A stretch of 62,270 nucleotides of DNA from JAQBFJ01 sp032123435 (GCA_032123435.1 JAQBFJ010000164.1:1-62270), one strand, 5' to 3'; shown: positions 46,505 to 55,233, counted from the stretch's first letter. Translations and numbers: made by a program. The notes: a model not told the origin generated them from the sequence alone.

Positions 46505-47738
46505 TCAAAACAACGTCGCCCGCGGCGGCATTGCCGACGACCCGCTTAACGACATCATCCTCATTACCAGCCAACTTCACGGCAATACCGAGGGCCTCCA
46601 GTTTTCGGGCAAGATCGTCCGAATTGACGCTTCTATCGGCGGTGCCGCCGGCATCATAGACAGGAAGCAGATATAACATATCCTCCTCGCGACAGAGCCT
46701 GCTGAATGTCGCCGTCAAATCATTCATCATATTTCGTAATGGACCAAAACCATGAGGACGCCAAACGCCTATAATACGTCTGTGATACGGCGCTATTGTC
46801 TGCCAGGTTGCGGCAATTTTCGCCGGGTTATGAGCGTAATCGTCAATCACCATAACGTTGCCGTCACTGCCAATCACCTCAAGCCGCCTTTCTATCCCCC
46901 GGAATAAAGCCAGAGCACGGGCAATCTTTTCAGGAGCAATGCCCTGCCCCACGCAAAAAATCACGGTCAGAAACGCGTTCTCCGCATTATGCAGGCCAGG
47001 AACACATATCCTGAAAAGTGTGTCATCATATACGAACGTACTGCCATCGGCTGAAAGACTGGGGTTGAAATCATTAAAATAATCAGACCCATTTATAAGC
47101 CCCTTTTTTACTTGTCCGCTGAAAACCTTGAAAAGTTCTGTTGTCTCCTGAATATCAAAATGGTCTTTTGATATATTGGTAATAATGCCCCAGTCAGGAC
47201 TGAACTCCAAAAGCGAACGGTCACTTTCATCCGCTTCAAGTATCCATGGCCCGTTCCCGCACCTGACATTGCCGATAGTCCGGTCGTTACACCAATTTAG
47301 AACGGTCCCGCCATTAACCACGGCAGGATCAAGACCCGCCTGCTCAAACACCCATCCTATCATGCCGGTAACAGTGCTTTTACCGGAAGTGCCGGTAACC
47401 GCTATGCAGGTCCTGTCGCCGCAGAGCCGGGCAAGCATTCTGGCGCGATGAATCACCTGAATGCCCATTTCCTTTGCTCTGAGAATATCAGGGTTTTGAT
47501 CTTCTATTGCCGTGCTGACGATTGCCGCTTTTGTTTCGCTTGTTATGCCCGTTCCATTCTGTGCAACAAGTCGGACACCAGCCAGCTTAAGTTTGCGAAT
47601 GACCTCCATATCTTCGTTACGGTCATAATGCCTGTCCGAGCCGGACACTGAATATCCTTCGGAAATCAAAGCCTGCGCCAACGCGTTCATCCCGACACCG
47701 GCAATCCCAATCAAATGATAATGACCACCATCAGTCAT
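46416..47738 (-). CDS. MurC-like Mur ligase (UDP-N-acetylmuramate--amino acid ligase family)
   Basis: A 440-residue three-domain Mur ligase. HLIGIAGVGMNALAQALIS and VSGSDRHYDRN are the UDP-sugar-binding domain of the MurC/Mpl group. AVTGTSGKSTVTGMIGW (about 107-123) is the ATP loop, ILEADESDRSLLEF and NISKDHFDI belong to the central domain, and VMVIDDYAHNPAKIAATW is the C-terminal domain motif (usually with HHP). It is far from any dcw gene, so it could be the only MurC, a second MurC-like ligase or an Mpl-type recycling enzyme. ATG 47738 has AGGAG at 47743-47747 upstream and is preferred over the ATG 12 bases earlier. Confidence 0.8.
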   Translation of the reverse strand: MTDGGHYHLIGIAGVGMNALAQALISEGYSVSGSDRHYDRNEDMEVIRKLKLAGVRLVAQNGTGITSETKAAIVSTAIEDQNPDILRAKEMGIQVIHRARMLARLCGDRTCIAVTGTSGKSTVTGMIGWVFEQAGLDPAVVNGGTVLNWCNDRTIGNVRCGNGPWILEADESDRSLLEFSPDWGIITNISKDHFDIQETTELFKVFSGQVKKGLINGSDYFNDFNPSLSADGSTFVYDDTLFRICVPGLHNAENAFLTVIFCVGQGIAPEKIARALALFRGIERRLEVIGSDGNVMVIDDYAHNPAKIAATWQTIAPYHRRIIGVWRPHGFGPLRNMMNDLTATFSRLCREEDMLYLLPVYDAGGTADRSVNSDDLARKLEALGIAVKLAGNEDDVVKRVVGNAAAGDVVLIMGARDPGLPVLARRILAGLKSCSGPDRA

Positions 47739-47803
47739 AATGCTCCTCAATACCTGATCGCAAGCTGACCTTCAGCATTCTCTTATTAATGCAATAAATG
47801 GAA

Positions 47804-48160
47804 TTAACCTTTCTTGCGCCTGATCTCGACTGCCACGCTTCTTGCCTCGACAAGTGCTTCAGGCTTATCAACCGTCACCGTAACGGCCGTTACCCGCTCA
47901 CGCCGCAGGCAAATTTCTGCTATTCTATCAGCCAGTCTTTCTATGAGAAAATATTCGCTTTGTTCCACAAAAGAGATTATTTCATTTTTGAGATCCATGT
48001 AGTTAACGGTACTATCCAGCCGATCTGATTCGCCCGCAGGCGCGAGATCGCATTCAAGCACCAGATTAAGCACTATTTTCTGCTTACCGTGCCGCTCTTC
48101 CACCTTTGTTCCTATGACACATTCTGTTTCCAAGTCTCTTATATACATTTTATCTGTCAC
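47804..48160 (-). CDS. folB: Dihydroneopterin aldolase
   Basis: A 118-residue enzyme of folate (or tetrahydromonapterin) synthesis that cleaves dihydroneopterin to hydroxymethyldihydropterin and glycolaldehyde. IRDLETECVIGTKVEER is the N-terminal family signature, followed by the substrate-loop DSTVNYMDLKNEII. YFLIERLADRIAEICL contains the Glu that binds the pterin, and VTVDKPEALVEA contains the active-site Lys (about 98). Length is typical. It lies between the MurC-like gene (65 bases) and the SDR gene (52 bases) on the same strand. Confidence 0.9.
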   Translation of the reverse strand: MTDKMYIRDLETECVIGTKVEERHGKQKIVLNLVLECDLAPAGESDRLDSTVNYMDLKNEIISFVEQSEYFLIERLADRIAEICLRRERVTAVTVTVDKPEALVEARSVAVEIRRKKG

Positions 48161-48212
48161 AATAAGACCTCTTCTTTTATTTGTTTTTATCCCGAATTCA
48201 CAGTGTTAACGG

Positions 48213-49013
48213 TTATTCCCTATTCAAATGCTGGCCGCCATCCACAAATATTGTATGACCGGTTATATAATCTGATTCCAGCAAAAAAACAACCGCGCAT
48301 GCAATATCTTCCGGCATACATCCTGCCCCAAGCGGCACTGGCCCGGCCATATCTTTGACACCGCTTTCACCCGAAGGCGCCAAAACCGCGCCAGGCGCCA
48401 CACCGTTAACCCTGATATACGGAGCCAACTCCATCGCGGCTGTTTTCGTGAATTCAGCAAGCATATTTTTGGATACAAGGTAAGGTAGACAATCAAGTCC
48501 AGCGCCTGCAATTCTTCTGTCAAGCAGGTTGACTACAGCCGCTCTACTTACCTGCCTTCCAGCACATTTATTCAGCATGCCTTTCCCCTGTCCACAGTAC
48601 AATCCGTTCTCGTCCTTGCATATGCCCATTTTCTCAGCCAGCGCGAAAGTAAGACGCATCGGAGCCATGAAATTTATCATCAATTCCGTCATTAGCGCTT
48701 CTTCTGTAGCCGACATCAGCGAATCCTTATGAAATACTGCGGCGTTATTGATCAGAACATCTATTCCGTTGGCTTTTTCCCACGCTTCCTCAAGAACCCG
48801 CCTGCAGATTTCGCGCGAGGTCAAATCACCATTTACTACAAACGCGCGCGTATTTTTATGACGAAGAGCGCGAACAAGCTCATCGGCTTTATCCTGAGAC
48901 GCATTACAATGTACGACTATATCACAGCCCTGGGCCGCGAGTGCTTCGCAAATTGCGCGCCCGATCCTGACTGCCCCGCCTGTTACAAGCACTTTACATG
49001 ATCGAAGATTCAT
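48213..49013 (-). CDS. SDR family oxidoreductase, pteridine reductase/FolM-like
   Basis: A 266-residue short-chain dehydrogenase. VLVTGGAVRIGRAICEAL carries TGxxxRxG instead of the usual TGxxxGxG, which marks pteridine reductases and FolM-type dihydromonapterin reductases. INNAAVFHKDSL, YLVSKNMLAEFTK (Tyr and Lys of the active site) and RVNGVAPGAVLAPSG follow in order. FolB next door fits a pterin substrate. Between the sixth and seventh core elements it has an unusual Cys-containing insertion (ICKDENGLYCGQGKGMLNKC, about 138-157). ATG 49013 agrees with the family N-terminus; the longer frame starts at 49028. Confidence 0.8.
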   Translation of the reverse strand: MNLRSCKVLVTGGAVRIGRAICEALAAQGCDIVVHCNASQDKADELVRALRHKNTRAFVVNGDLTSREICRRVLEEAWEKANGIDVLINNAAVFHKDSLMSATEEALMTELMINFMAPMRLTFALAEKMGICKDENGLYCGQGKGMLNKCAGRQVSRAAVVNLLDRRIAGAGLDCLPYLVSKNMLAEFTKTAAMELAPYIRVNGVAPGAVLAPSGESGVKDMAGPVPLGAGCMPEDIACAVVFLLESDYITGHTIFVDGGQHLNRE

Positions 49014-49047
49014 TCCGATTCTTACCATTTGGTAGATAAATATTCAG

Positions 49048-49076
49048 TTGCACAATGTTTCTATATTATGCATAAT
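49048..49076 (+). promoter_or_regulatory. Candidate promoter immediately before the NfeD operon
   Basis: TTGCAC (49048-49053), a 17-base spacer and CATAAT (49071-49076, one mismatch to TATAAT). Transcription would begin at about 49083, one to three bases before the ATG at 49085. Together with the lack of a ribosome site this suggests a leaderless message. Read by eye only. Confidence 0.35.
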
Positions 49077-49084
49077 CCCAGTTC

Positions 49085-50512
49085 ATGAAACCACATATTT
49101 GTATTATTCTTTCAGCATGTTTTCTTCTGAGCACTTTTACAGCCGCTCCTGCCAATCCTGTTACCAATGATGTTGTTTACGTGATCCCGATAAAGGGCAT
49201 GATCGAAAGAGGCCTGCTCTATGTTATCCGACGCGGCGTCGCAGAAGCGGAACAGAACGGAGCCGCAGCCATTATTCTAGACATGGATACTCCCGGCGGC
49301 CGGCTCGATTCAGCAAAAGAAATTATCAACATCATAGGCAATATAAATGTCAAAACATATACATTCGTTAATACCGACGCAATATCCGCCGGAGCCATAA
49401 TAGCCCTGGCTACCGACCATATATACATGGCGCCCGGCAGTCGAATCGGTGATGCCATGCCTCTTATGATGAGTCCTTTCGGAAGCGTACAGGAAATGCC
49501 TGCCAACCTGCAGGAAAAAATTTCATCACCAACAGCCGCTTTAATACGAGCCGCGGCTCAAAGGAAAAACCACGACCCACAGTTGGCGGAAGCCATGGTA
49601 CGGCCTGATATAGAATACAAAATTGGAGATAAAATCATATCAAAGCAGGGCGAACTACTGACACTCACTAATGTGGAAGCTGAACAGATGGTTGGAGAAA
49701 AAAAACAGAAACATCCACTGCTGTCGAGTGGAACCGTCGCGAATATCGACGAATTATTGAAAAAGATCGGCTTGCAGAACAGCCAATTGAAAGTTCTCGA
49801 GATATCATCTCTGGAAAAAATAGCGCGCTATATCGAACTTTTCTCCGCTCTGCTCCTTATTGGAGGACTTCTTGGTATATATATAGAATTCAAAACACCA
49901 GGATTCGGCCTTCCAGGTATACTGGGCGCCATCCTCCTTTTAATATGGTTCTGGGGTTATCACATTGCAGGCATGGCCGGCATGGGAGAAATAGTTTTAT
50001 TTATGGCGGGATTTATTCTTCTGATGATTGAATTATTCCTGATACCTGGATTCGGAATTGTCGGAGTGACAGGAATCTCACTCATGACTACATCACTGTT
50101 CCTGGCCATGGTAGAACACTATCCTGGTGGGTCATGGCTGAACATTTCGCCCCATTTCATGCAGGTGTCAATTATGAATCTGGGCGGCTCTCTCGTAGGA
50201 ACCTTTTTCTTTGTTATCATACTGGCCAGATTCCTGCCGGAAACGCATATATTCCAGAGAATAATGCTTGGCACAACTCTCGCACCGGAAAAAGGTTTTG
50301 TGGCTTCAGACAAAACCGATGATATGATCGGTATCAGAGGCACGGCATTAACGCCTTTACACCCGGCAGGTATAGGCATATTCGGGAATAATCGTCTGAA
50401 TGTAATCGCACGAGGTGATTTTATCGAAAAGGATTCTTCAATTATTATTGCAGAAACACATGGAAATCGTATAGTTGTTGAACCTGTTAAAAACTCGAAC
50501 AGTGAGGTCTAA
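49085..50512 (+). CDS. NfeD family membrane serine protease (long form, ClpP-like domain)
   Basis: A 475-residue protein with a signal peptide (1-24) and a ClpP-class serine protease domain (about 30-235). The domain holds DMDTPGGRLDSAKEI, DAISAGAIIALATDHIYMAP (Ser about 103 in SAG) and GSRIGDAMP. Four to five membrane helices follow (about 255-390), then an OB-fold NfeD domain (about 410-475) with GIRGTALTPLHPAG and GDFIEKDSSIIIAET. Long NfeD proteases cleave the C-terminus of stomatin-like partners; here the partner is likely the FloA encoded two genes downstream. The next NfeD gene starts 10 bases after the stop. No Shine-Dalgarno sequence precedes the ATG. Confidence 0.9.
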   Translation: MKPHICIILSACFLLSTFTAAPANPVTNDVVYVIPIKGMIERGLLYVIRRGVAEAEQNGAAAIILDMDTPGGRLDSAKEIINIIGNINVKTYTFVNTDAISAGAIIALATDHIYMAPGSRIGDAMPLMMSPFGSVQEMPANLQEKISSPTAALIRAAAQRKNHDPQLAEAMVRPDIEYKIGDKIISKQGELLTLTNVEAEQMVGEKKQKHPLLSSGTVANIDELLKKIGLQNSQLKVLEISSLEKIARYIELFSALLLIGGLLGIYIEFKTPGFGLPGILGAILLLIWFWGYHIAGMAGMGEIVLFMAGFILLMIELFLIPGFGIVGVTGISLMTTSLFLAMVEHYPGGSWLNISPHFMQVSIMNLGGSLVGTFFFVIILARFLPETHIFQRIMLGTTLAPEKGFVASDKTDDMIGIRGTALTPLHPAGIGIFGNNRLNVIARGDFIEKDSSIIIAETHGNRIVVEPVKNSNSEV

Positions 50513-50522
50513 TATAACTGAC

Positions 50523-51008
50523 ATGGAACAACTTCCTGTACAAATCTTCGTGGTTCTTCTTGTTGTAGGTCTGATGCTTGTCGGAGCGGAAGTGTTCGTG
50601 CCAGGCGGCATACTGGGAGTTATTGGCGGAATAGCTCTGTTCGGCGCAATCATATCCGCTTTTACAGTTTTCGGACCTTCTGGCGGAGGCTACGTAACCA
50701 TAGCTATCGTTTTCCTGATCGGATTCGTCATATTTCTATGGGCAAGATTTTTCCCTGAAACATCAATCGGCAAAAGAATGACTGTTTCGCAGGATCTTTC
50801 AACGGCTAAAGGAACTGAAACCGGGCTATCAGAACTGGTTGGAGAGGAAGGTGTTGCCGTCTCCGATCTTAGACCAGCCGGTTTCGCTAGAATAAATGGC
50901 CGGAGAGTAGACGTCATTACGCAGGGCGGAATGATATCAAACGGCAATAAAATAAAGGTTATCCTGGTTGAAGGAAATCGTGTAATTGTAAGTAAACTGG
51001 AACGTTAA
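50523..51008 (+). CDS. Short NfeD-like membrane protein
   Basis: A 161-residue protein with three hydrophobic segments (for example IFVVLLVVGLMLVGAEVF, IGGIALFGAIISAFTVF and YVTIAIVFLIGFVIFLWA). The C-terminal OB-fold has GEEGVAVSDLRPAGFARING and VITQGGMISNGNKIKVILV. This is the truncated NfeD form that pairs with flotillin-like proteins. The start at 50523 follows GAGGT at 50503-50507 and removes the overlap with the upstream gene that a start at 50475 would cause. floA begins 20 bases later. Confidence 0.87.
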   Translation: MEQLPVQIFVVLLVVGLMLVGAEVFVPGGILGVIGGIALFGAIISAFTVFGPSGGGYVTIAIVFLIGFVIFLWARFFPETSIGKRMTVSQDLSTAKGTETGLSELVGEEGVAVSDLRPAGFARINGRRVDVITQGGMISNGNKIKVILVEGNRVIVSKLER

Positions 51009-51028
51009 AATAAAAAAAGGAGTAAGTT

Positions 51029-52054
51029 ATGGGTGGTTTCGCAACTGTTATAGTAGCAATACTTGGTCTCTTGGTAATTTCTTTCCTTATCATCTTCCTG
51101 AACTTTCTCGGCGTATGGATCAGGGCTCTTATGTCGGGAGCAAAGGTATCTCTAGGTTCTCTGATCGGCATGAAGCTTCGAAGGGTATCGCCATCCTTGA
51201 TAGTCGACGCGCGTATCAGAATGATAAAAGCAGGATTGAGTCTTTCCACGGATGAACTTGAAGCCCATTATCTGGCAGGCGGTGATGTGATTAACGTGGT
51301 CAACGCTCTCATTGCGGCAGACAAAGCGAATATACCGCTCAACTTTCAGAAAGGCGCGGCTATTGATCTGGCAGGACGTGACGTATTGGAAGCCGTTCGG
51401 ACAAGCGTTAATCCAAAGGTAATCGATTGTCCGGCCATTGGTACCGGTGCCGGCTCCAGCGGAATGCTCGATGCGGTAGCAAAGGACGGCATCCGCCTAT
51501 TGGTCAAGGCCAGGGTAACAGTGCGTGCCAATATAGAAAGGCTGGTTGGCGGTGCCAGTGAAGACACCATCATCGCTCGTGTCGGTCAGGGCATAGTCAG
51601 CGCCATCGGATCTTCTCTCAGTTACAAGGACGTGCTCGAAAACCCTGATAAAATAAGCAAAAAAGTGCTCGATAGCGGGCTTGATGCCCAGACTGGTTTT
51701 GAAATTGTATCTATTGATATAGCCGATATCAGCGTAGCCGGCGTTAACACGGTGTCCAACGTTGGCGCGCAACTGGAAACAGAACGCGCCGAGGCCGATA
51801 AACAAATGCGCCAGGCTGAAGCCGAAGGACGCAGAGCCATGGCAGTCGCGTACGAACAGGAAATGAAAGCCCGAGTACAGGAAATGCAGGCCAAGGTCAT
51901 GGAAGCAAAAGCAGAAGTGCCGCGCGCGATGGCACAGGCTTTCCGTGAAGGAAACCTTGGCGTTATGGATTATTACAAACTGCAGAATATTGAGGCCGAC
52001 ACAACCATGCGCAAGGCTATATCGGGTGAAGACGATGACGAACAGAGCAACTAG
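51029..52054 (+). CDS. floA: Flotillin-like protein FloA
   Basis: A 341-residue scaffold protein of membrane microdomains. It has one N-terminal hydrophobic segment (about 5-28), then the highly conserved FloA blocks LMSGAKVSLGSLIGMKLRRV, LSTDELEAHYLAGGDV, ALIAADKANIPLNFQKGAAI (in parts) and DLAGRDVLEAVRTSVNPKVI. The SPFH domain ends near 235 and an EA-rich coil follows (about 240-320). AAAAGGAG lies before the ATG. The order long NfeD, short NfeD, floA is the usual one, and the NfeD proteins are expected to regulate FloA. This is separate from the SPFH pair at 10.3-13.5 kb. Confidence 0.95.
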   Translation: MGGFATVIVAILGLLVISFLIIFLNFLGVWIRALMSGAKVSLGSLIGMKLRRVSPSLIVDARIRMIKAGLSLSTDELEAHYLAGGDVINVVNALIAADKANIPLNFQKGAAIDLAGRDVLEAVRTSVNPKVIDCPAIGTGAGSSGMLDAVAKDGIRLLVKARVTVRANIERLVGGASEDTIIARVGQGIVSAIGSSLSYKDVLENPDKISKKVLDSGLDAQTGFEIVSIDIADISVAGVNTVSNVGAQLETERAEADKQMRQAEAEGRRAMAVAYEQEMKARVQEMQAKVMEAKAEVPRAMAQAFREGNLGVMDYYKLQNIEADTTMRKAISGEDDDEQSN

Positions 52055-52077
52055 GCGCACTATAGCGCAATAATGCT

Positions 52078-52641
52078 ATGCTTAACTATTGCCACATAGC
52101 CGCTGTCAGCCCGGAAGGAGTATTCTGGTTTGTCATAATCATAATCTCTATCGTAATGCAACTGCTTAAGGCAAAACGGGCTGCTGCTTTATCCAGTGAA
52201 TCGGATAATAAACCGGAATCTGGGCCCTTCAGCGGCTCGCCTGTCACAGAGCTGGAAGAATTTATGCAAAGTCTCAGCGGAAGAATCGAGGAGGCTGTCT
52301 CACCGCAGCAGCCACCTACGCCGCGACCAGCACAATTTCAGCATCAGCAGGGCGTGCCTGCGGCAAGACCAGCAATTCGACAACAAGCCAAGGTAGCCAG
52401 ACGCGCCCATTCATTTGAACCGCAGGCACCCAGAAAAAAGCCGCCTGCGGTTACTGCCGTAATACAAAAAAAAGAGCCCTTAACAAAAAAGCAAGCGATC
52501 ACTAAGCTCAAACAGAACGAACTGCGGAACAACATAGGACTCGACTTAATCAAGACAGACGGCCTGCGCAAAGCAATGCTTTTACGTGAAATACTGGGGC
52601 CACCTGTTGGACTGCGAAAACAATTGGAAATGAGGATTTAG
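52078..52641 (+). CDS. Uncharacterised small membrane protein of the NfeD/FloA operon
   Basis: A 187-residue protein with one N-terminal helix (GVFWFVIIIISIVMQLL, about 14-30). A low-complexity Pro/Gln/Arg-rich linker (about 50-130) and a short conserved tail follow (NNIGLDLIKTDGLRKAML, LREILGPPVGLR). Tails with LREILGPP are frequent in short proteins of planctomycetes and relatives, often beside flotillin genes in my recollection. It follows floA by 23 bases. The start lacks an obvious ribosome site. Its stop overlaps by four bases the stop of the convergent 3D-domain gene. Function unknown. Confidence 0.7.
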   Translation: MLNYCHIAAVSPEGVFWFVIIIISIVMQLLKAKRAAALSSESDNKPESGPFSGSPVTELEEFMQSLSGRIEEAVSPQQPPTPRPAQFQHQQGVPAARPAIRQQAKVARRAHSFEPQAPRKKPPAVTAVIQKKEPLTKKQAITKLKQNELRNNIGLDLIKTDGLRKAMLLREILGPPVGLRKQLEMRI

Positions 52642-53096
52642 CTGTCATTTGACGCTGACGAGCGCAGCCATATCTTCACTTTTATCCGTTTTTTACCCCA
52701 TTTTCTCGCAATAGTATGACCATTAAAGTATAGATCTATACGGTCACCTTTAATCGCACCGCCAACATCCTCAACCCGGCCATATCCGTACCCATCAACA
52801 TACATCACCGTACCGAAAGGATACCTTGTAGTATCAGCCGCAATAGTTCCATGTCCTGCGCGTGTGCCGCTGGCAGTTACACCCACCTTCTTGGGTTTAC
52901 CCGCCAATGAGCCTGAACTGTAAATTGGTCGACCATACCAATTGCGGCGCCATCCACAGCATTTCCCGCATTTACAGTAACCTGTTATCTCGAGAGTACG
53001 TTCAATAGGACGAATATCTTTTGGCGGTCGAATCTCACAACAACCTGAAAGTATGCACGCAAGACACGTTACAATAAAACTTTTCCATTTGCGCAT
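52638..53096 (-). CDS. 3D-domain lipoprotein (possible peptidoglycan-cleaving double-psi barrel)
   Basis: A 152-residue lipoprotein: signal peptide with lipobox CILSGC (Cys 19), then a Cys-containing stretch (ITGYCKCGKCCGWRRN). The 3D domain (about 75-145) has KVGVTASGTRAGHGTIAADT, PFGTVMYVDGYG, RVEDVGGAIKGDRIDLYF. The three Asp residues are those of the 3D (MltA C-terminal/YabE/YorM) fold found in lytic transglycosylases and Rpf-like proteins. A role in cell-wall remodelling is likely. No separate sugar-binding domain is present. Confidence 0.83.
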   Translation of the reverse strand: MRKWKSFIVTCLACILSGCCEIRPPKDIRPIERTLEITGYCKCGKCCGWRRNWYGRPIYSSGSLAGKPKKVGVTASGTRAGHGTIAADTTRYPFGTVMYVDGYGYGRVEDVGGAIKGDRIDLYFNGHTIARKWGKKRIKVKIWLRSSASNDS

Positions 53097-53216
53097 GATG
53101 AAAGTAATTTAACGGAATACCACCGTGTCCGCAAGTCCGCTGACCGAAAAAACCGGAAAAATAACGGGAGTGCCCGGATACTCGATGCTTTCCTCTCAGG
53201 CCTTCCTTTTTCTAAT

Positions 53217-54401
53217 CTATATTCTTACCCATTTAGCATTCGCTTTAGATGACTTTACTACGGCCTCGATAAACTCCATGCCGCGAATCCCGGAATCAAC
53301 ATTCGGAAAGTCAGTCGCGAGTGGATCGGGTTTCTTGCCCTCTATATTAGCTCTCACGGTGTCCGAGAAATTGACGTAGTTGTTAGCGAATGCCTCAAGA
53401 AAAGCTTCAGGATGACCAAACGGCAGGCGTGTGCCACGTTTTGCTGCAGCGCTTTTAGTGCCTACATAGTCATTACCCCTGCGCCATACTTTCACCGGCC
53501 CATCGATCTGAAAGACTTTCAGGTCGTTAGGATACTCCTGGTGCCACTCAAGACTTCCGGTTTCACCATGCACCCAGATGGCCAGGTCGTTCTCCTTGCC
53601 AACAGATATCTGACTGGCAAACAGGATGCCCTTCGCTCCGCCCTTGTACCTTACGAGGCAGTTGCCGTCATCATCCAACCTGCGTCCCTTGATAAAGGCT
53701 GTCAGGTCTGCGGCGATCTCCTTGATCTGGAGGCCTGTAATATATTCTGCCAGATTCTCCGCGTGTGTACCGATGTCGCCCATACAGCCAGCGGCCCCGC
53801 TTTGTTTTGGGTCCGTTCTCCAGGCGGCCTGCGGCTGTCCTTCGCGCTCGATAGGTTTTATCAGCCAGCCCTGCGGGTACTGCACGACTATCTTGAGCAC
53901 CTTGCCGATATCGCCCTGCTTCACCATATCTTTGGCGAGCTTGACCATCGGATAGCCGGTGTAATTATGCATCAGGCCGAACACTTTGCCTGACTTCTGA
54001 ACGATTTTCTTTAGCGCTTTAGCTTCCTTAACATTCATTGTCATAGGCTTTTCGCACATAACATGGAATCCCGCCTGCAGGAAATCCTTCGCTATCGGGA
54101 AATGCCAATTGTTAGGCACGCATATCGAGACAAAATCAATACGCTCATCGTCCGGCAATGCCAGCTCCTTCTCGATCATTTCCTTGTAGTTGTTGTACGC
54201 GCGCTTCTTGTCGATACAAAGTTGCCTGCCCATCTGTTTACTGAATCGCGGATTGATATCAAAAGCGCCCGCAACTATTTCGATACCACCGTCCATGCGC
54301 GCCGCCTTGCGGTGCACTTCGCCTATAAAAGCGTTTGGGCCGCCGCCGACCATGCCCATTCTCAGTTTCCTGTTCGCAGTTTTCTGACTATCTTTTTTCA
54401 T
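53217..54401 (-). CDS. Gfo/Idh/MocA family oxidoreductase
   Basis: A 394-residue NAD(P)-dependent oxidoreductase acting on a sugar or polyol. The Rossmann start LRMGMVGGGPNAFIGEVHR, the SICVPNNWHFPIAKDFLQAG block and MCEKPMTMNVKEAKAL carrying the EKP motif (about residue 116) are standard. MGDIGTHAENLAEYITG holds the catalytic His region. The ending GIRGMEFIEAVVKSSKAN is typical of the large subfamily common in PVC bacteria. ATG 54401 has AGGAGG upstream and is preferred over 54431. No neighbours suggest the substrate. Confidence 0.9.
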   Translation of the reverse strand: MKKDSQKTANRKLRMGMVGGGPNAFIGEVHRKAARMDGGIEIVAGAFDINPRFSKQMGRQLCIDKKRAYNNYKEMIEKELALPDDERIDFVSICVPNNWHFPIAKDFLQAGFHVMCEKPMTMNVKEAKALKKIVQKSGKVFGLMHNYTGYPMVKLAKDMVKQGDIGKVLKIVVQYPQGWLIKPIEREGQPQAAWRTDPKQSGAAGCMGDIGTHAENLAEYITGLQIKEIAADLTAFIKGRRLDDDGNCLVRYKGGAKGILFASQISVGKENDLAIWVHGETGSLEWHQEYPNDLKVFQIDGPVKVWRRGNDYVGTKSAAAKRGTRLPFGHPEAFLEAFANNYVNFSDTVRANIEGKKPDPLATDFPNVDSGIRGMEFIEAVVKSSKANAKWVRI

Positions 54402-54620
54402 ACAGGCCTCCTTATATTGATTTTTTTGCAATTATTACCCTGATGTTTTATTAACTGCCGTCTCAAATTCGATGATTATTACTGCATAATACATATTGAA
54501 AAATCAAGAGGTTTGTGAATATTTTTTCGGTTGCATGGCTCTCCGTTTTCCGCTTCCCAGACCTCAATCAATTTGTTACTGTTTTGATCCGCAACAGTTA
54601 CTGCCGGAGGACAAATTATT

Positions 54621-55055
54621 ATGGCAACAAGGAAAACAATCGGTAAAGAACACAAGGAACTTACCATCCTTAAACGAAGCACTGCCAGACATCCGGATTC
54701 ACCGGATAAAGCCATGCTTGAAGCGTTCCGCAACACCCATGAACAGCGTGATTACTGGATTACGTTCGAATGTCCTGAATTTACAGCTATCTGCCCTGTC
54801 ACCGGCCAGCCTGATTTCGGACATATCACGATCCGGTATATTCCCGATAAGCTCTGCCTGGAAAGTAAATCATTGAAGCTTTATCTATTCTCCTTCAGAA
54901 ATCACGGTGCATTTCATGAAGAAGTAGTGAATCGTATACTGGACAACATTACAAAAGCAATCAAACCACGTCACATCACCGTAACAGGCAAGTTCAATCC
55001 GCGCGGGGGAATATCAATCACGGTCGAAGCAAGCGGGGACGCGGCGCATTGTTAA
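54621..55055 (+). CDS. queF: NADPH-dependent 7-cyano-7-deazaguanine reductase
   Basis: Reduces preQ0 to preQ1 in queuosine biosynthesis. The 144-residue length is that of the short, unimodular (Bacillus-type) QueF. TAICPVTGQPDFGHITI (about 54-70) contains the active-site Cys and, just after it, the Asp and the QPDF substrate loop. CLESKSLKLYLFSFRNHGAFHE (in parts, about 82-103) carries the ESKSLK/FRNH signature. A GGAGG ribosome site lies before the ATG. I looked for a preQ1 riboswitch in the roughly 190 bases upstream and could not see one. No other que genes are in the window. Confidence 0.94.
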   Translation: MATRKTIGKEHKELTILKRSTARHPDSPDKAMLEAFRNTHEQRDYWITFECPEFTAICPVTGQPDFGHITIRYIPDKLCLESKSLKLYLFSFRNHGAFHEEVVNRILDNITKAIKPRHITVTGKFNPRGGISITVEASGDAAHC

Positions 55056-55141
55056 CGCTGCAAGTGCTGCAGGCGGGGCCTGACTTCAACATTGGGACAC
55101 CCGAACAAAAAGCATGAAAATTATGGTAAAAATGATATAAA

Positions 55142-55219
55142 TCGCTTTCGAAATCGGGATCGCTTTCGAAATCGAATCATAATTGCCAATCGCGATCCCC
55201 GACAGCGATCCCGATTTCG
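55142..55219. repeat. TCGNNN hexamer array with 15-bp inverted repeat
   Basis: Six consecutive TCGNNN hexamers (TCGCTT TCGAAA TCGGGA, then TCGCTT TCGAAA TCGAAT) occupy 55142-55177, so a 16-base unit is repeated in tandem. The part CGAAATCGGGATCGC (55149-55163) is repeated exactly in inverse at 55205-55219. GCGATCCC occurs twice in the right half. The element sits between the convergent ends of queF and the small membrane protein gene. It could fold into a long hairpin and act as a bidirectional end signal, or be a copy of a dispersed palindromic repeat. Confidence 0.75.
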
Positions 55220-55233
55220 ATTTGGACACTATT

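Noticed and set aside
54402..54620. preQ1 riboswitch upstream of queF
   Set aside because: AGAGGTT-like and A-rich parts occur, but I could not build the required stem and pseudoknot from them.
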